Origin: Rhabdornis inornatus
Lineage: Eukaryota > Chordata > Aves > Passeriformes > Rhabdornithidae
NCBI GenBank assembly: GCA_013397075.1
Contig: VWZS01009726.1
Location: forward strand, 512,643 to 576,642
Length of the DNA stretch: 64,000 bases
Reading direction: 5' to 3'
Of this stretch, positions 12,301 through 22,620 are shown in pieces (within the stretch, counting starts at the first letter, position 1; each line of letters begins with the position of its first letter). Made by a program: the position numbers and the translations under genes. The notes under the pieces are model-generated. The model was not told the DNA's origin. It worked only from the letters and a program-made list of their open reading frames with translations, and searched no databases.

Positions 12301-15300
12301 TAGAGTGAACTTCTATTGGATAAAGTGGCTTCGGCATTTTTTAACTTTGATAATGCCAAAGCCAAACCTCATCACTTCATGAAACTCTGCCCTCAGGTCC
12401 ATATTTATAAACTTCTATGTACAATCGTATTCCTCTGTGATGTTTTGGATTGTTACAATCTTTAGGGACTACTACACCATATTGAAGATTTACTCTCACT
12501 CCTTTATTTGCTATTTATTTGGTGGTAATTAGATGCTTCATTTGTAGAAGTCCTTAAGAAAAGCCTCTCTGCTGGAGCAGGATTACCTAAGATTTATATC
12601 TGTCCTTGTGCAAAGTGCAGAAATCTCCAATGTCTCCACACTAAATCACAGCCTTAAACTTGGATCCCATCCCACTTTCCAACCCTTTGATATTTTTTCT
12701 TGTGATCCAGGATAAATGCTGTAGCCATCTCTGAGAAGTAAAAAGGAATGTCTGACACTCATTTACACCAACCCCAGCAGAGGCAGGGGCCTTTGCATGT
12801 TAATATGAATAACACCTAAAGTTTGATTATCATGATGCAGTGGAAAGAATCCTTGGATTTTCTTTTCTCTTTTTCTTTTTATACCAGTTCTAATATGGTC
12901 TGAAATCCTCTGCATCAGAGAAGCATTTTAAAAAACAAAACAGATGACAGAGAAAGTGAGATTCAGTTCCCCTGGAGATGTAAGGAAACTTCTTTCCCAA
13001 AATCTGGAAGAATGTCAACAAGATAGAATGCATATAGGATTTTGAACCTCCACAACAAAATCAGCAGCAGAAATTTTGTCATGGGAATACAGCACCAGAC
13101 AGAACAGGAGTTTCAGCTTGCTGATGCCAAGTCCTTTAAGAAATTCCTTGAAGAGCAAAGACAAAAAATAGGCAGTTTGAAATGCCATTTGCAAGGTGCT
13201 TGGCTTCTCTGTAATGCAAACAGTCATATAAAATATGCAGGAATGCGGTTTTTTCAGGTTTGAATGGGAAGAGGAAATTGATTGACAAATTCTGACTGGA
13301 ATAGGAACCTTTGAGCAAGACTAAAGACAAAGCAACTCTCTGCACTCCTGTGTGGAGTGTATATGGCATGTAGCTGCCTCTTTCTGTGGGAACTGCTTTG
13401 ACTTTTGTGCTATTACAACATAATCAAGGTGCTCAACGGTGTAATTAAATACTAGGAATTTTGCTCTTTAGTGATCTTCAGATTAGTATAATCTTCTTGG
13501 TTGTTCTTGGGCAACTGGCCTTTCAGGACTTTCAGTGGTGTGCCTTCAAAGGGCCCTTTATATTTGTGGAGGGATGGAAATCAGCTCTGCTCAAGGTGAG
13601 CTCTCCCTGTCTGTGGTAGTCTGTGCTTCACACAGGTGTTCTCTTCTGGCTTTTGAGAAATCTCAGCCCTCAAGCTTTCAGGGAAGCACCTAGATGCAGG
13701 GTTTGGGTAGAGGATTTTCTCATAAGTTAACCTGGCTCCCATCTGCATCTGTGGGGCCAAGCAGAGAGAAAAATCTTCCCCTTGCTTGTGGAAGAATGGA
13801 GAAAACTTGAGCACACCCACTTGCACAGAATTTTCATGGCCCTGAGCAAGAGATGACGAAGCAGTCCTAACTCAAGGACAAAGCAGCAGATGCTACACAT
13901 AAACAGTATTTATGGTACCAAGATCTGAAATATACGCTGTTGATTCTGGGATAGGCTTTTAACAAAGATCTGTTCTTTATCTTCACAGGTCTTGAGGTCT
14001 GTTTGGTCAGTTGTTTTTCTGCTTGATGAGCTTTTCCATGAGAAGAAATGAAACACTTTTTCCTTTTTAAATTTAAAAAAGCATAAACTCTCTGCATTTC
14101 AGGCACAGTCTGTTTGTGTAAGGAGTGTGTAATTTTCTTTTGTTGTTTCCATGGGCTTGTAAGTTTAAAATACTTTCAGAATTAAATATGTTATGGAGTA
14201 ATTCTGAGGCTCTGTGGGAAAGCCACATTAGATCATCAAACCCACTTCCAGGCAACAAAGCTGAGTTTGTCCCTACAGGGGAGATACACAAAATAAGCTT
14301 ATTTTACATTGGATGTTGGTGAAAAGGCCAAAATTTTTTTTCCTCCTAGTTAAACCTATATAAATCACTTTCATGTCAAAGACACTAACATGCAAGCACA
14401 GATTTCCATAATAACGTGAGAAAGAGAAAAGAAAAAAGAAGACAATTTTTACTCTTTGTACTTAAAAAGGATTGCATTAATTCCTTTTGTATATTCCAGT
14501 AGCTACAAACTAAGATGAAAAGTATAACCAGAGGCAGATAATGTCCTTTGTCTCACAAGGAAAGAACAGTAAACTACATTTCTTCTTCTCTCCTAACTGG
14601 AACATCTATTCAGTCCCACTCAGGGAAGGCTGCTGCATAGGGCTGGCTCTCCAGGGTTCACCTGATCTCTGCTGCAAAGCTGCTGAAGGGTTTAGCAACA
14701 GTAACACAGACAGCCTGGCCTCCTCCCTCAGCTCCTGATTTCTGTTCCTATGGCAGAGCAGGAATATTCAGATTTAAAGGGCAGCCCAGCCCCATGGTGC
14801 CACTTGAGGCCATGGCAAAGCAGGACCCTGTGGTACAGGAAAAATCACAAAGGCAAAACTTCATTGGAGCCTTCCAAGAAATGTCACCTGGGACTGTGAA
14901 GAGGTCAAGCTATAAACTGGGGCTCCTTGCAGAAAGGTGTGCAAAGGTGAGTGCAGATGTAAAAATCATGAGAAAGAAGAATGGTTGTTGGAGGCAGAGG
15001 AAATTCATCTTGAAAGAGAAAGATGAAATAAGCTAGATAATTCCCTGCAAACATTACTGGATTTCTCCTTCACTTGTTGAAAGTTCAGTTCAAAGTAAAA
15101 GAAGCCTCTAGGTAGGCCTTCCTCTCTCTGAAGATTCTATCTCATTTAAGAGCCTAGTTTGAGCAGCTCCAGTTGTGAGTTTCTTCAATTTGTAGTGTTT
15201 TCCTGCGTCCACCCTGTCAGGCTCATTGCTGTTGCTATACAAAGAGCATGGAAACAGTAAAGGCAAAAATTTCCCAACCAAGTTTTCTAAACATACCATG

Positions 15301-17962
15301 TTGTGAAGAGGCATCAATCACCTCTTTTCTGCGCTAACAATTTATTTAAAAAAGAAAGTGCTTTGTGGGAAGCAGATAAAAATGACGCTTTTTAACTGTC
15401 TCACTTGTTACCACAGTGATTCTTGCATTTATGGGGGACATCTGCTACAAAGAATGAAAAACATATTTCACTGTAGGCAAAGAAGAGTCTAGAAATGAAA
15501 TCATGTCTTAAAATCTAAATCTAAACTTTCCTTAAATTGTACGTCAGTGAAAAGTAACAGCCAGGATTAGTAAATCAAACTATATTCCAATAAAAAATAT
15601 TCAAACTAGAACAAGTCCAACAAGGGAACTGAAAATACAGCACTTAGGGCTTATAGAACAGGTTTAGGCTGATTGAAGGGATAGCAGAAAGTGATCAGCC
15701 AGCTCAGGAGTGTGATTTCCTTTGCAAATAATTTCTAGGTGGAGATGTGGACAGTGCTTTGTGATCTCCTAGAGGCAGTAGCCAGAAGCAAAGGAAAAAA
15801 AAATTAACCAGCCAGGAGCAGCATAAAAAAAATTAACTATGACAAGGTAAGCTAATTAGCAGATGCTATCAAGACAGAGTGATAAGATATGATTAAAGAC
15901 ATCTTTAAGCCACTTCCAGGCCTCTCCCTTCTAGAGAAGTGGCTAGGAATGCATAGGTGGTTTTATGACATCCTTGCTGTAGGCAGCCAATTCCAAGTCA
16001 AAACCGACTGCAACCTCTCCCATTTTCCAGGAGATTGAACAGAGGAGGGTATTCTCTTGCTCCCCCATCCTCACATCATGACTGCTGCACAAAAGAATGG
16101 AGGGGCATGATAAGGGTGTCACACTGCCAACATGCTAATATTTAGGTTTGAGAGAAGCTGCTTGTGTAGAATGTATCTTTACCTCACAGATTTAATCCTC
16201 TCCATCTAGCTAACAATTGATGTTACCTTATGCTGAGCATTTAATGAAACGCTCAAAGAGTTGTGTTTGCCCCAGAGTAGAAGCACAGTTGGAAAAACAT
16301 GACTATGGCAGAGTACTGTAACACAATGTGGGAATTTGGAACAGAGCTGAGCTCATCCGGCTCCCAGTTTTATCCTCTGCCTGCAGAGGCTCCAGCCACA
16401 AAATTACATAGGAGTGTTTTGAATATAAGGTGATGGCTGGCCCTTGGAAGGGGACCCAAAAGGGGGCTCAGGAAAGATGAAAGGACAGCCTTCCATGCAA
16501 GGAGACCAACCTAGAGGGCAGTCAGGTTCTGAGACACAGATCGGTTTGGTTTAATGCATTTAAGCTTGCTGCCACAACACACCTCAAAGCCTTTATCTTG
16601 GTCCACAGCTTATATGATGAACAATACTTCTCTGGGAAGTAGTAAATATGGTATTTTCCACTTCTCAAGAACTGAACATATTATGATACTGTAGGCAGAA
16701 GTTCATTCAGTTCATTCAGTTATTAATGTGTCATTTTATGTGTGAACATCCCACACAAACATATCCAACTCCATATTTATTAAATGCTGGCATTGAGAGT
16801 GGAAATAAAAATCATACTTGGTCAAACTATGCAAGTGCAAGAGATAATGACTAACATTTTCAGGTTAGTCACATGTGGCTACACAGACTTTTGGTGGTGT
16901 TGCTATAAGTAGGCAAAAGACTTTCTAACAATACTGTACACATGTATTTGGCTTTAAAAAATGACAAGAATTAAAGATAACTGAATAGTAAATTGAACAT
17001 GTTTTGTATCTGATGAGCTAACATTGCAGGGAAATTTTGATTTTCCTGTTTTTATTGTTTTTGTGCAAATTAACTTTTTACCATTAACTATATTAGATTA
17101 ACATTTTAGGGTGTGTCTTTTTAATAATACAAAAAGGAAAAAAAAAAGAAACAGTGCTGGCACAATGATGGCTGTTCTCAGACATAAAACACATACAGAA
17201 CAAATTGACCAAGCTAAGGAGTGCAGATTAGCAGAGGAAAGTATACTCCTGATGATAATCAAGTGTATTTGTTTAATAACAATACTTGCCACTATTACAA
17301 TAATGACCTAAAGTTTTGAAGTGCTCATTTCCTCCCTGTACTGTTTGCCACTTCAGAAGGTGTGGATACTGTTGAGAACAGAGAAGATAAGAGCGATTGC
17401 AGAGATTAAAGGAGAACTTGTCAGTCAGGGAGCCCAGCTGTGGTCAGTGGGACCAGTAGATGGGAAGCAGCTCTGGTAGGACTCTTGTGGTGGGATGGTT
17501 AGGCAGAAGCTCACTTAACAGGTTAACTTGTAGACAAAGTGTGCAAGGTCTTGCTGAGGTGATCTTTTTGGTAAGATATCAAGGTGGTTTGCCATTGGCT
17601 TGATAGAAGACTCAATAAAGGGCGCTCCAGAGGTTCAACTTTGAGCAGGAGGGTTTGGCCTACACGGGAAACAGACTCCTAAAGCATATCCAGTGAATCA
17701 GAGCCTTGCTACTGCTATAAAGCCCACTTGCGATTCTCTGACCTCTAAGCTCGTGGGTAGTCAAGCACTACACCAGTCATTAACTCGGATCCTGAACAAG
17801 AAGTAGCCCACTTCTCTTTCTTCTCAAGCAATCCTTTCTACCTAGAGGTCTGATAAAGGGGCGTTTGACGTACAGGGAAGCTTTGGGGAGAACCAAAACG
17901 CAAGACTTCCCTCATGTGCTGGAGCACTTGTGCTTCTTTAAGAACTTGACACAGGTTTGGCC
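9326..17962. other. Intergenic DNA upstream of RAI14, no gene seen
   Basis: About 8.6 kb of AT-rich DNA. No frame longer than about 106 codons and none resembling a known protein. Splice-like sites occur but none frames a credible exon. It has short structures only: the 13-bp duplication at 9946-9971 and a 9-bp duplication near 16703. The stretch 10.7-11.1 kb contains ATGCTAAT octamer-like and TAATT-rich sequence that could be a distal regulatory element (guess only). Confidence 0.5.
9946..9971. repeat. Exact 13-bp tandem duplication
   Basis: GGTACCAGAGACT occurs twice in direct succession (9946-9958 and 9959-9971) without a mismatch, indicating a recent slippage event. Confidence 0.9.
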
Positions 17963-18029
17963 CCTGCCCCCTCTCCCCAGCTTTATCCTAAGGAGATCCG
18001 AGAGCATGCAGTGGTGGCAGAGGACTGGC

Positions 18030-18396
18030 ACCCAACTTCAGCCTGGGGGAGACTGAGGGGAGACCTCACTGCAGTTACACTCTCTCATGAGAGGAAGAAG
18101 AGCAGCACTGATCTCTGCTCTGTGGTGACACGGCCTGGGGGAACGGCCTGAAGTTGTGCCAGTGGAGGTTTAGGTTAGATATCAGGAGAAGGTTTTTCCC
18201 CAGAGGGTGGTTGAGCACTGGAACAGGCTCCCCAAGGAATGGGTCACAGCTCCAAGCCTGACAGAATTCAAGAAGTGTTTGGACAATGCTCTCACGCCCA
18301 CGGTGTGAGTCTTGGGGTGTGCCGTGCAGGACCACGACTCGAACTCTGAAGATCCTCGTGGGGCCCTTCCAACTCAGCGCATTCAGCGATTCCGCG
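18030..18396 (+). mobile_element. CR1 LINE 3' fragment fused to the CpG island
   Basis: Plus-strand CR1: 'gactgaggggagacctcact', 'gtttaggttagatatcagga', 'ggtggttgagcactggaaca', then 'gggcccttccaactcagc' and a tail reading ATTCAGCGATTCCGCG in place of the usual ATTCTATGATTCTATG. The 3' end (about 18396) runs straight into the GC-rich promoter. The last 110 bp hold many CpGs, unlike other CR1 copies in the window. The left boundary is approximate (17963-18030 is not clearly CR1). Confidence 0.85.
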
Positions 18397-18490
18397 GCTC
18401 CCCACACCCTTTCAGACACACGCCCAGCCCTGAGCAGGGTGGTCTGCCTCCAGCGCCTCCCCTCCCTTCCCCTCCTCAGCGCGCCGAGCG

Positions 18491-18560
18491 GGGGGCGGGC
18501 CCGACCCCCCTCCCCGCGGGCCGCAGCCCCCGCCGTCACGTGTCCGCCGTGTCCCGCCCC
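18491..18560 (+). promoter_or_regulatory. GC boxes and GTCACGTG E-box in the core promoter
   Basis: A GC box of SP/KLF type (GGGGGCGGGC) lies at 18491-18500 and a second (CCCGCCCC, opposite orientation) at 18553-18560. Between them GTCACGTG at 18535-18542 is a USF/MYC/TFE-type E-box. Such clusters usually sit within about 100 bp upstream of the start sites of CpG-island promoters. I infer transcription starting roughly at 18560-18650. Confidence 0.55.
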
Positions 18561-18676
18561 CGAGCGTCCCGGGGCGCTCGGCGCCGCCGCTCCGCCCTTC
18601 GGCAGCGCGGCGGATCGCTGGGTGCGGGTCTCCGCCACAGCCGCGCCGGCGTAGCGGGACGCGGGCGCTCCGTGAG
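18560..18676 (+). other. RAI14: Candidate non-coding exon 1 of RAI14
   Basis: The GC-rich stretch ends in CGTGAG|GTGAGG at 18676/18677, a good vertebrate splice donor, just downstream of the GC-box/E-box cluster. Spliced to the acceptor at 29800 it would give a 5' UTR leading into the RAI14 start-codon exon. The transcription start is not visible, so the left border is a guess. An alternative 33-bp exon at 19707-19739 (acceptor CTCTCCAG, donor GTGAGG) is possible. Confidence 0.45.
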
Positions 18677-18700
18677 GTGAGGGCGCGGCGCGGGCGGCGG

Positions 18701-18768
18701 GTCCGGGTCCGGGTCCGGGTCCGGGTCCGGGTCCGGGTCCGGGGCCGGGTCCGGGGCCGGGGCCGGGG
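18701..18768 (+). repeat. GGGTCC/GGGGCC hexanucleotide repeat, broken by assembly
   Basis: Eleven successive hexamers: seven GTCCGG, then GGCCGG, GTCCGG, GGCCGG, GGCCGG, plus GG, after which the contig ends at the single N at 18769. Read in another register these are GGGTCC and GGGGCC units. G-runs of three or four separated by TCC or CC fit a G-quadruplex on the plus (RNA-like) strand. The tract starts 24 bp past the candidate exon 1 donor. Its true length is unknown because sequence is lost at the N. Confidence 0.9.
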
Positions 18769-18769
18769 N

Positions 18770-19072
18770 CCTGCCCCCTCTCCCCAGCTTTATCCTAAGG
18801 AGATCCGAGAGCATGCAGTGGTGGCAGAGGACTGGCACCCAACTTCAGCCTGGGGGAGACTGAGGGGAGACCTCACTGCAGTTACACTCTCTCATGAGAG
18901 GAAGAAGAGCAGCACTGATCTCTGCTCTGTGGTGGTACGGCCTGGGGGAACGGCCTGAAGTTGTGCCAGTGGAGGTTTAGGTTAGATATCAGGAGAAGGT
19001 TTTTCCCCAGAGGGTGGTTGAGCACTGGAACAGGCTCCCCAAGGAATGGGTCACAGCTCCAAGCCTGACAGA
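18770..19072 (+). other. Assembly duplicate A' (copy of 17963-18265)
   Basis: 303 bp repeating 17963-18265 with only two adjacent differences (18128 A to G at 18935; 18129 C to T at 18936). Bounded by single Ns at 18769 and 19073. It contains a second copy of the CR1 body. The two changes suggest the other haplotype or a paralogous read set. Best explained as a redundant contig, not a biological tandem duplication. Confidence 0.85.
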
Positions 19073-19073
19073 N

Positions 19074-19134
19074 TCCGCCGCCCGGCGCGGGGGGCTCCGA
19101 GCGCTGCCCCGGAGCGGGGAAACCTCTGAGGGGC
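19074..19134 (+). other. Unique GC-rich island segment
   Basis: A 61-bp segment found only once, directly left of duplicate C. It is probably the true continuation of the island on the far side of the hexanucleotide repeat, with 19693 onward following after segment C. Confidence 0.6.
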
Positions 19135-19301
19135 GCAACAGGAGGGAACTTCTCCCTTCGCTTCGCCGGGCGCTGCCGGAGCGTCCCGTTTTCCCGGTGT
19201 GGGAGAGTGGGGAGCAGCGAGGGGACGCAGCCCGCGGGTCGCTGCCGCTTGGCTGTTTATTTTCATTTACTCTGTAGTTTGTGTTTGCTTTGCTTTGTTT
19301 T
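19135..19301 (+). other. Assembly duplicate C (same as 19526-19692)
   Basis: 167 bp identical, by eye, to 19526-19692. It ends in TTTGTTTT at the N at 19302, whereas the second copy continues into TTGTTTTCCTCTCCAG. One of the two is redundant. Confidence 0.85.
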
Positions 19302-19302
19302 N

Positions 19303-19524
19303 CCACGGTGTGAGTCTTGGGGTGTGCCGTGCAGGACCACGACTCGAACTCTGAAGATCCTCGTGGGGCCCTTCCAACTCAGCGCATTCAGCGATTCCGC
19401 GGCTCCCCACACCCTTTCAGACACACGCCCAGCCCTGAGCAGGGTGGTCTGCCTCCAGCGCCTCCCCTCCCTTCCCCTCCTCAGCGCGCCGAGCGGGGGG
19501 CGGGCCCGACCCCCCTCCCCGCGG
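19303..19524 (+). other. Assembly duplicate B' (copy of 18298-18519)
   Basis: 222 bp identical, by eye, to 18298-18519: the CR1 3' tail plus the first part of the CpG island with the GC box. Bounded by Ns at 19302 and 19525. It lies after duplicates A' and C, so the order is scrambled relative to the intact A-B arrangement on the left. Confidence 0.85.
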
Positions 19525-22500
19525 NGCAACAGGAGGGAACTTCTCCCTTCGCTTCGCCGGGCGCTGCCGGAGCGTCCCGTTTTCCCGGTGTGGGAGAGTG
19601 GGGAGCAGCGAGGGGACGCAGCCCGCGGGTCGCTGCCGCTTGGCTGTTTATTTTCATTTACTCTGTAGTTTGTGTTTGCTTTGCTTTGTTTTGTTTTCCT
19701 CTCCAGATGCGTGGCGGGCAGTGACAGCTGCCCGCGGGGGTGAGGGATGGCACCGCCGGCTCGCTGCCCCGCGCCTCTGCCCCGGGCTCTCCGTGGGTCC
19801 CTCGGCCCCGAGCGGAGCCGCCCCGGGGTCGGGGGTCCCCGGCAGCGCGGGTCCGGCTGAGCCCCGGCAGCGGCAGTGCCGGTCGCTGGCCGCCCTGGTG
19901 GAGTTAAATCCTCCCCCGGGAGACCCTCAGAGCTGTGCCTCCGAGCAGAAGGGTGGCCCCGGCTGTCCCGGTGCTCTCGCCGGGGGTTTGATGGAGGGCA
20001 GGGTCGCTGCCGGGCTCCGCCGGTCCCCCCGTCCCGCTGGCGGCCGCGGTACCCGTACCCGGCTGGAGCGCAGGGGGCTGCGCCTTCCTATGGCAGCGCA
20101 AGCTTAAAAGATCCAGATTTTCTGTTAAAAAAATTAAAGTAAAAAAAGATTAAGTAGTCTGCTTTAGGAATAGCATCGAGTTTAATCGGAAACCTGTGCT
20201 TCTAACTTCTCACACGGCATGCGAAAGATTTATCTTCCTCTTGCACGGCGTTTGGCAGCACAAGCCTTCTGCAGTCTGCTGTTGCCACTTGTGACATTCT
20301 TAACTTTCTCCTTGTGAAAAGAGTAGGCTTTAACAGTGTTGCAGAATCTCTAACTAATTCTCATGTTTGCTTCTATAATGAGGGTGGATGTGCTTACTAC
20401 AGCACTGAGATAAAACACTACCAGTCTACTGCTACTTTCATAGAAGCTGTAGTCTCCTTTTTCCTCTTTCTTTTCTTCTCATCTACCCTAGCAGGTTGTA
20501 GATTAGCTGTGTCATTAAAAAAGATACATCAAATGCCAAAAATTACACATACATCATGTTAGAAAGGTTTTCTGGTGTGCAGGATTAACTAGGAGTAACT
20601 GAATTTAGTAAATATCTGTCAATGACCTGCTTGGCTCTTGTCTTGGGACACTCATGGAAAGCTGTCAATGAGATTTTATTTACTAATAGAAGAATTGAAT
20701 AACAGCCATGTGAACCATAGTGAAAGAGTATTTTAAATAGAACAACGCATCATCATATGAGCTCAGGCTTCCCTTGTTTTGAAGCCAAGCTCAGTGCCAA
20801 TAAGTCACTGTGCAGTAGCAGACACCCGTCCTTCCAATCTCTAAAAATATTGGCCCTCTGCTATTCTCTTCCCCTTCCAAGAATGCATCTGCTAGCAAGG
20901 CAATAAAATGCTACCTCCTCCCCTCTATTTCCTTGAACCAAGAGATGGATAACATCAAGTGAAGAAGAAGCTGGATGGGAGGCTGCTCATCTCATGAAGT
21001 GATGTAAGCATTTCATCACTTGCTTGCCTCATCTCTTCCATTTTTTTTTTTTATTTCTGTATGTTCAGTTTTCCTTCTCCCCTTCTCCGAAGACTTCATG
21101 CCTTTTTTGAGGGGGAAGCAGTGATTGGAGAAACATGAAAGCTAGTTCTTGTGTAACATGTTGGTAATTTCTAAATTCTGCTGCAACAATACCGTAATCA
21201 CATTCCTTTTGGGAGCTGATTGTGGTCTAGTTCTTTTTGCACAGGGATAGTGCTTGAAATAAATATAGAAAAAAAAACCAAAAAAACCAAGGGAAAGTAG
21301 AACAAATAAATTCAAAGCTTTAGTGCCTTGCTTAATGGCTCATCAGACTTACTAATTTTTAATACAGGACTAAAAATTCTTCTAAGGTAGAAGCACAGCA
21401 ATCCATAACTTCTTCTGGGTTTATAGATTTGAGAAGCTGGCTCCTGCTGTGTGTGTACCTCTTGCATGTCTGAGAAACCTGCCTGCTTGCCAGTGTTTTT
21501 TGGAGCTGCTGTCTAGGTGTCTGTGGATGCATGCAGGTGATAACTCTGTGTTTGAGGTGGCTTGGGCTTTGCTTTCCGAGTTGTCAATCCTGGCTGCTCC
21601 TTCTACTTAGAGTCATCTGATGCTAGGCTTTTAGGGTTCACAGGAAGTAATGCAAACAGGTATAATTCTGGTAATGTGTTAGAGCAGAGCTTGTCACTGT
21701 CCACCTGCCAGAGACGTTCCAGTCTGCTGAACTCAGGGAGCAAGTGAAGCTCTCACTGGCACTTTGGGCTAGCTGTCAGTCCAGGTACTTGCCAAGGACT
21801 ACAGGAGTGGAAACACACAGCAGTGAAAGCAACACATCCTTCCCTTGTGTTGAGGTCCTGAAGAAGATGGCCAGTAACACCCAGAGGTGATGGTGGTAGT
21901 CTGTGTGCTGAACTTGAGATGGTCACATTTTAGGGAGAGCATCATAGTTAGTGTATTTTCCTGGGAAGTTTTAGGTCTTGACAAGTTCTTCCTCTGTAGG
22001 CAGAAACTTGCATTTTAGATGAATGCTCTAGTAACTTCTGTACATTTTCTAAAGCTGTCATAGTCTTCTTTTGGTTTTCTGCCTGGAAGCCATTGCCAGT
22101 ACTGAAAATACTGTGAAACAAGATGGATCTTATTTTTTTTCCCTCCCACACGAATCTGTTGGGGGAATGGGTAGAGGAGAGAGAAAGCCAAATTTGTTCA
22201 GCATTACAACACAAAAAGAATTTGTATGCTGGTCTGCCTGTGACTCCGTAACTTCAGTAGTTGAGGATGTTCCATTTCTTTTCTCATAATTTTGAGTTAT
22301 GAGTCGGGGAGCTGCTGTTAGTTCTTGCAGATGTCTGACTTCTCAGAGGCACTTTGGAACACCCTGAAATATCTCTGCAGAGTTTTGACACTTGAGTGCT
22401 TTCTGAGGACCTTGTCTACAACTACCTGCCTGAGACACCAGCATGTTAACTCTTAAGGGATAGGTGAAGATTTGTAAATCTATGAAGGCTGGGAGAAGTA

Positions 22501-22620
22501 TCTTAAACACTGTATCTTCTTCTCCAATATTTGTACAGCACCTAGTGCTGCTGCTATTGAATATGAGTTTTATAAACCTGAATAAAATCAGAAAAAAAAT
22601 CACTTGATTATCATAAAGAT

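Larger units (their letters stand above)
18270..20110 (+). promoter_or_regulatory. RAI14: CpG island, probable RAI14 promoter
   Basis: This is the only strongly GC- and CpG-rich region of the window. It lies 11 kb upstream of the RAI14 start-codon exon in the same orientation. There is no TATA box. It contains GC boxes (18491-18500; 18553-18560), an E-box (18537-18542) and many CpG dinucleotides up to about 20100. The true island is about 0.7 kb shorter than the span given, because three segments are duplicated by the assembly (see those entries) and an unknown amount is missing at the hexanucleotide repeat. Assignment to RAI14 is inferred from position and strand. No transcript evidence is available. 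Confidence 0.8.

Noticed and set aside
18075..18638. 187-codon minus-strand frame over CR1 and island
   Set aside because: Antisense of a CR1 fragment plus GC-rich promoter; no independent evidence.
18536..18958. Dipeptide-repeat frames (Val-Arg on plus, Asp-Pro on minus) through the hexanucleotide repeat
   Set aside because: Not genes: these are the necessary translation of a hexamer repeat, and both frames cross an N junction into a CR1 copy.
17963..19692. A genuine tandem duplication of the promoter
   Set aside because: Order A-B-A'-C-B'-C' with single Ns exactly at every junction and otherwise identical copies points to assembly redundancy.
19598..20107. 169-codon plus-strand frame in the CpG island with a signal-peptide-like hydrophobic stretch
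   Set aside because: The hydrophobic stretch is the translated T-rich polypyrimidine tract before the CTCTCCAG site, and the rest is GC-rich island with few stops by composition.
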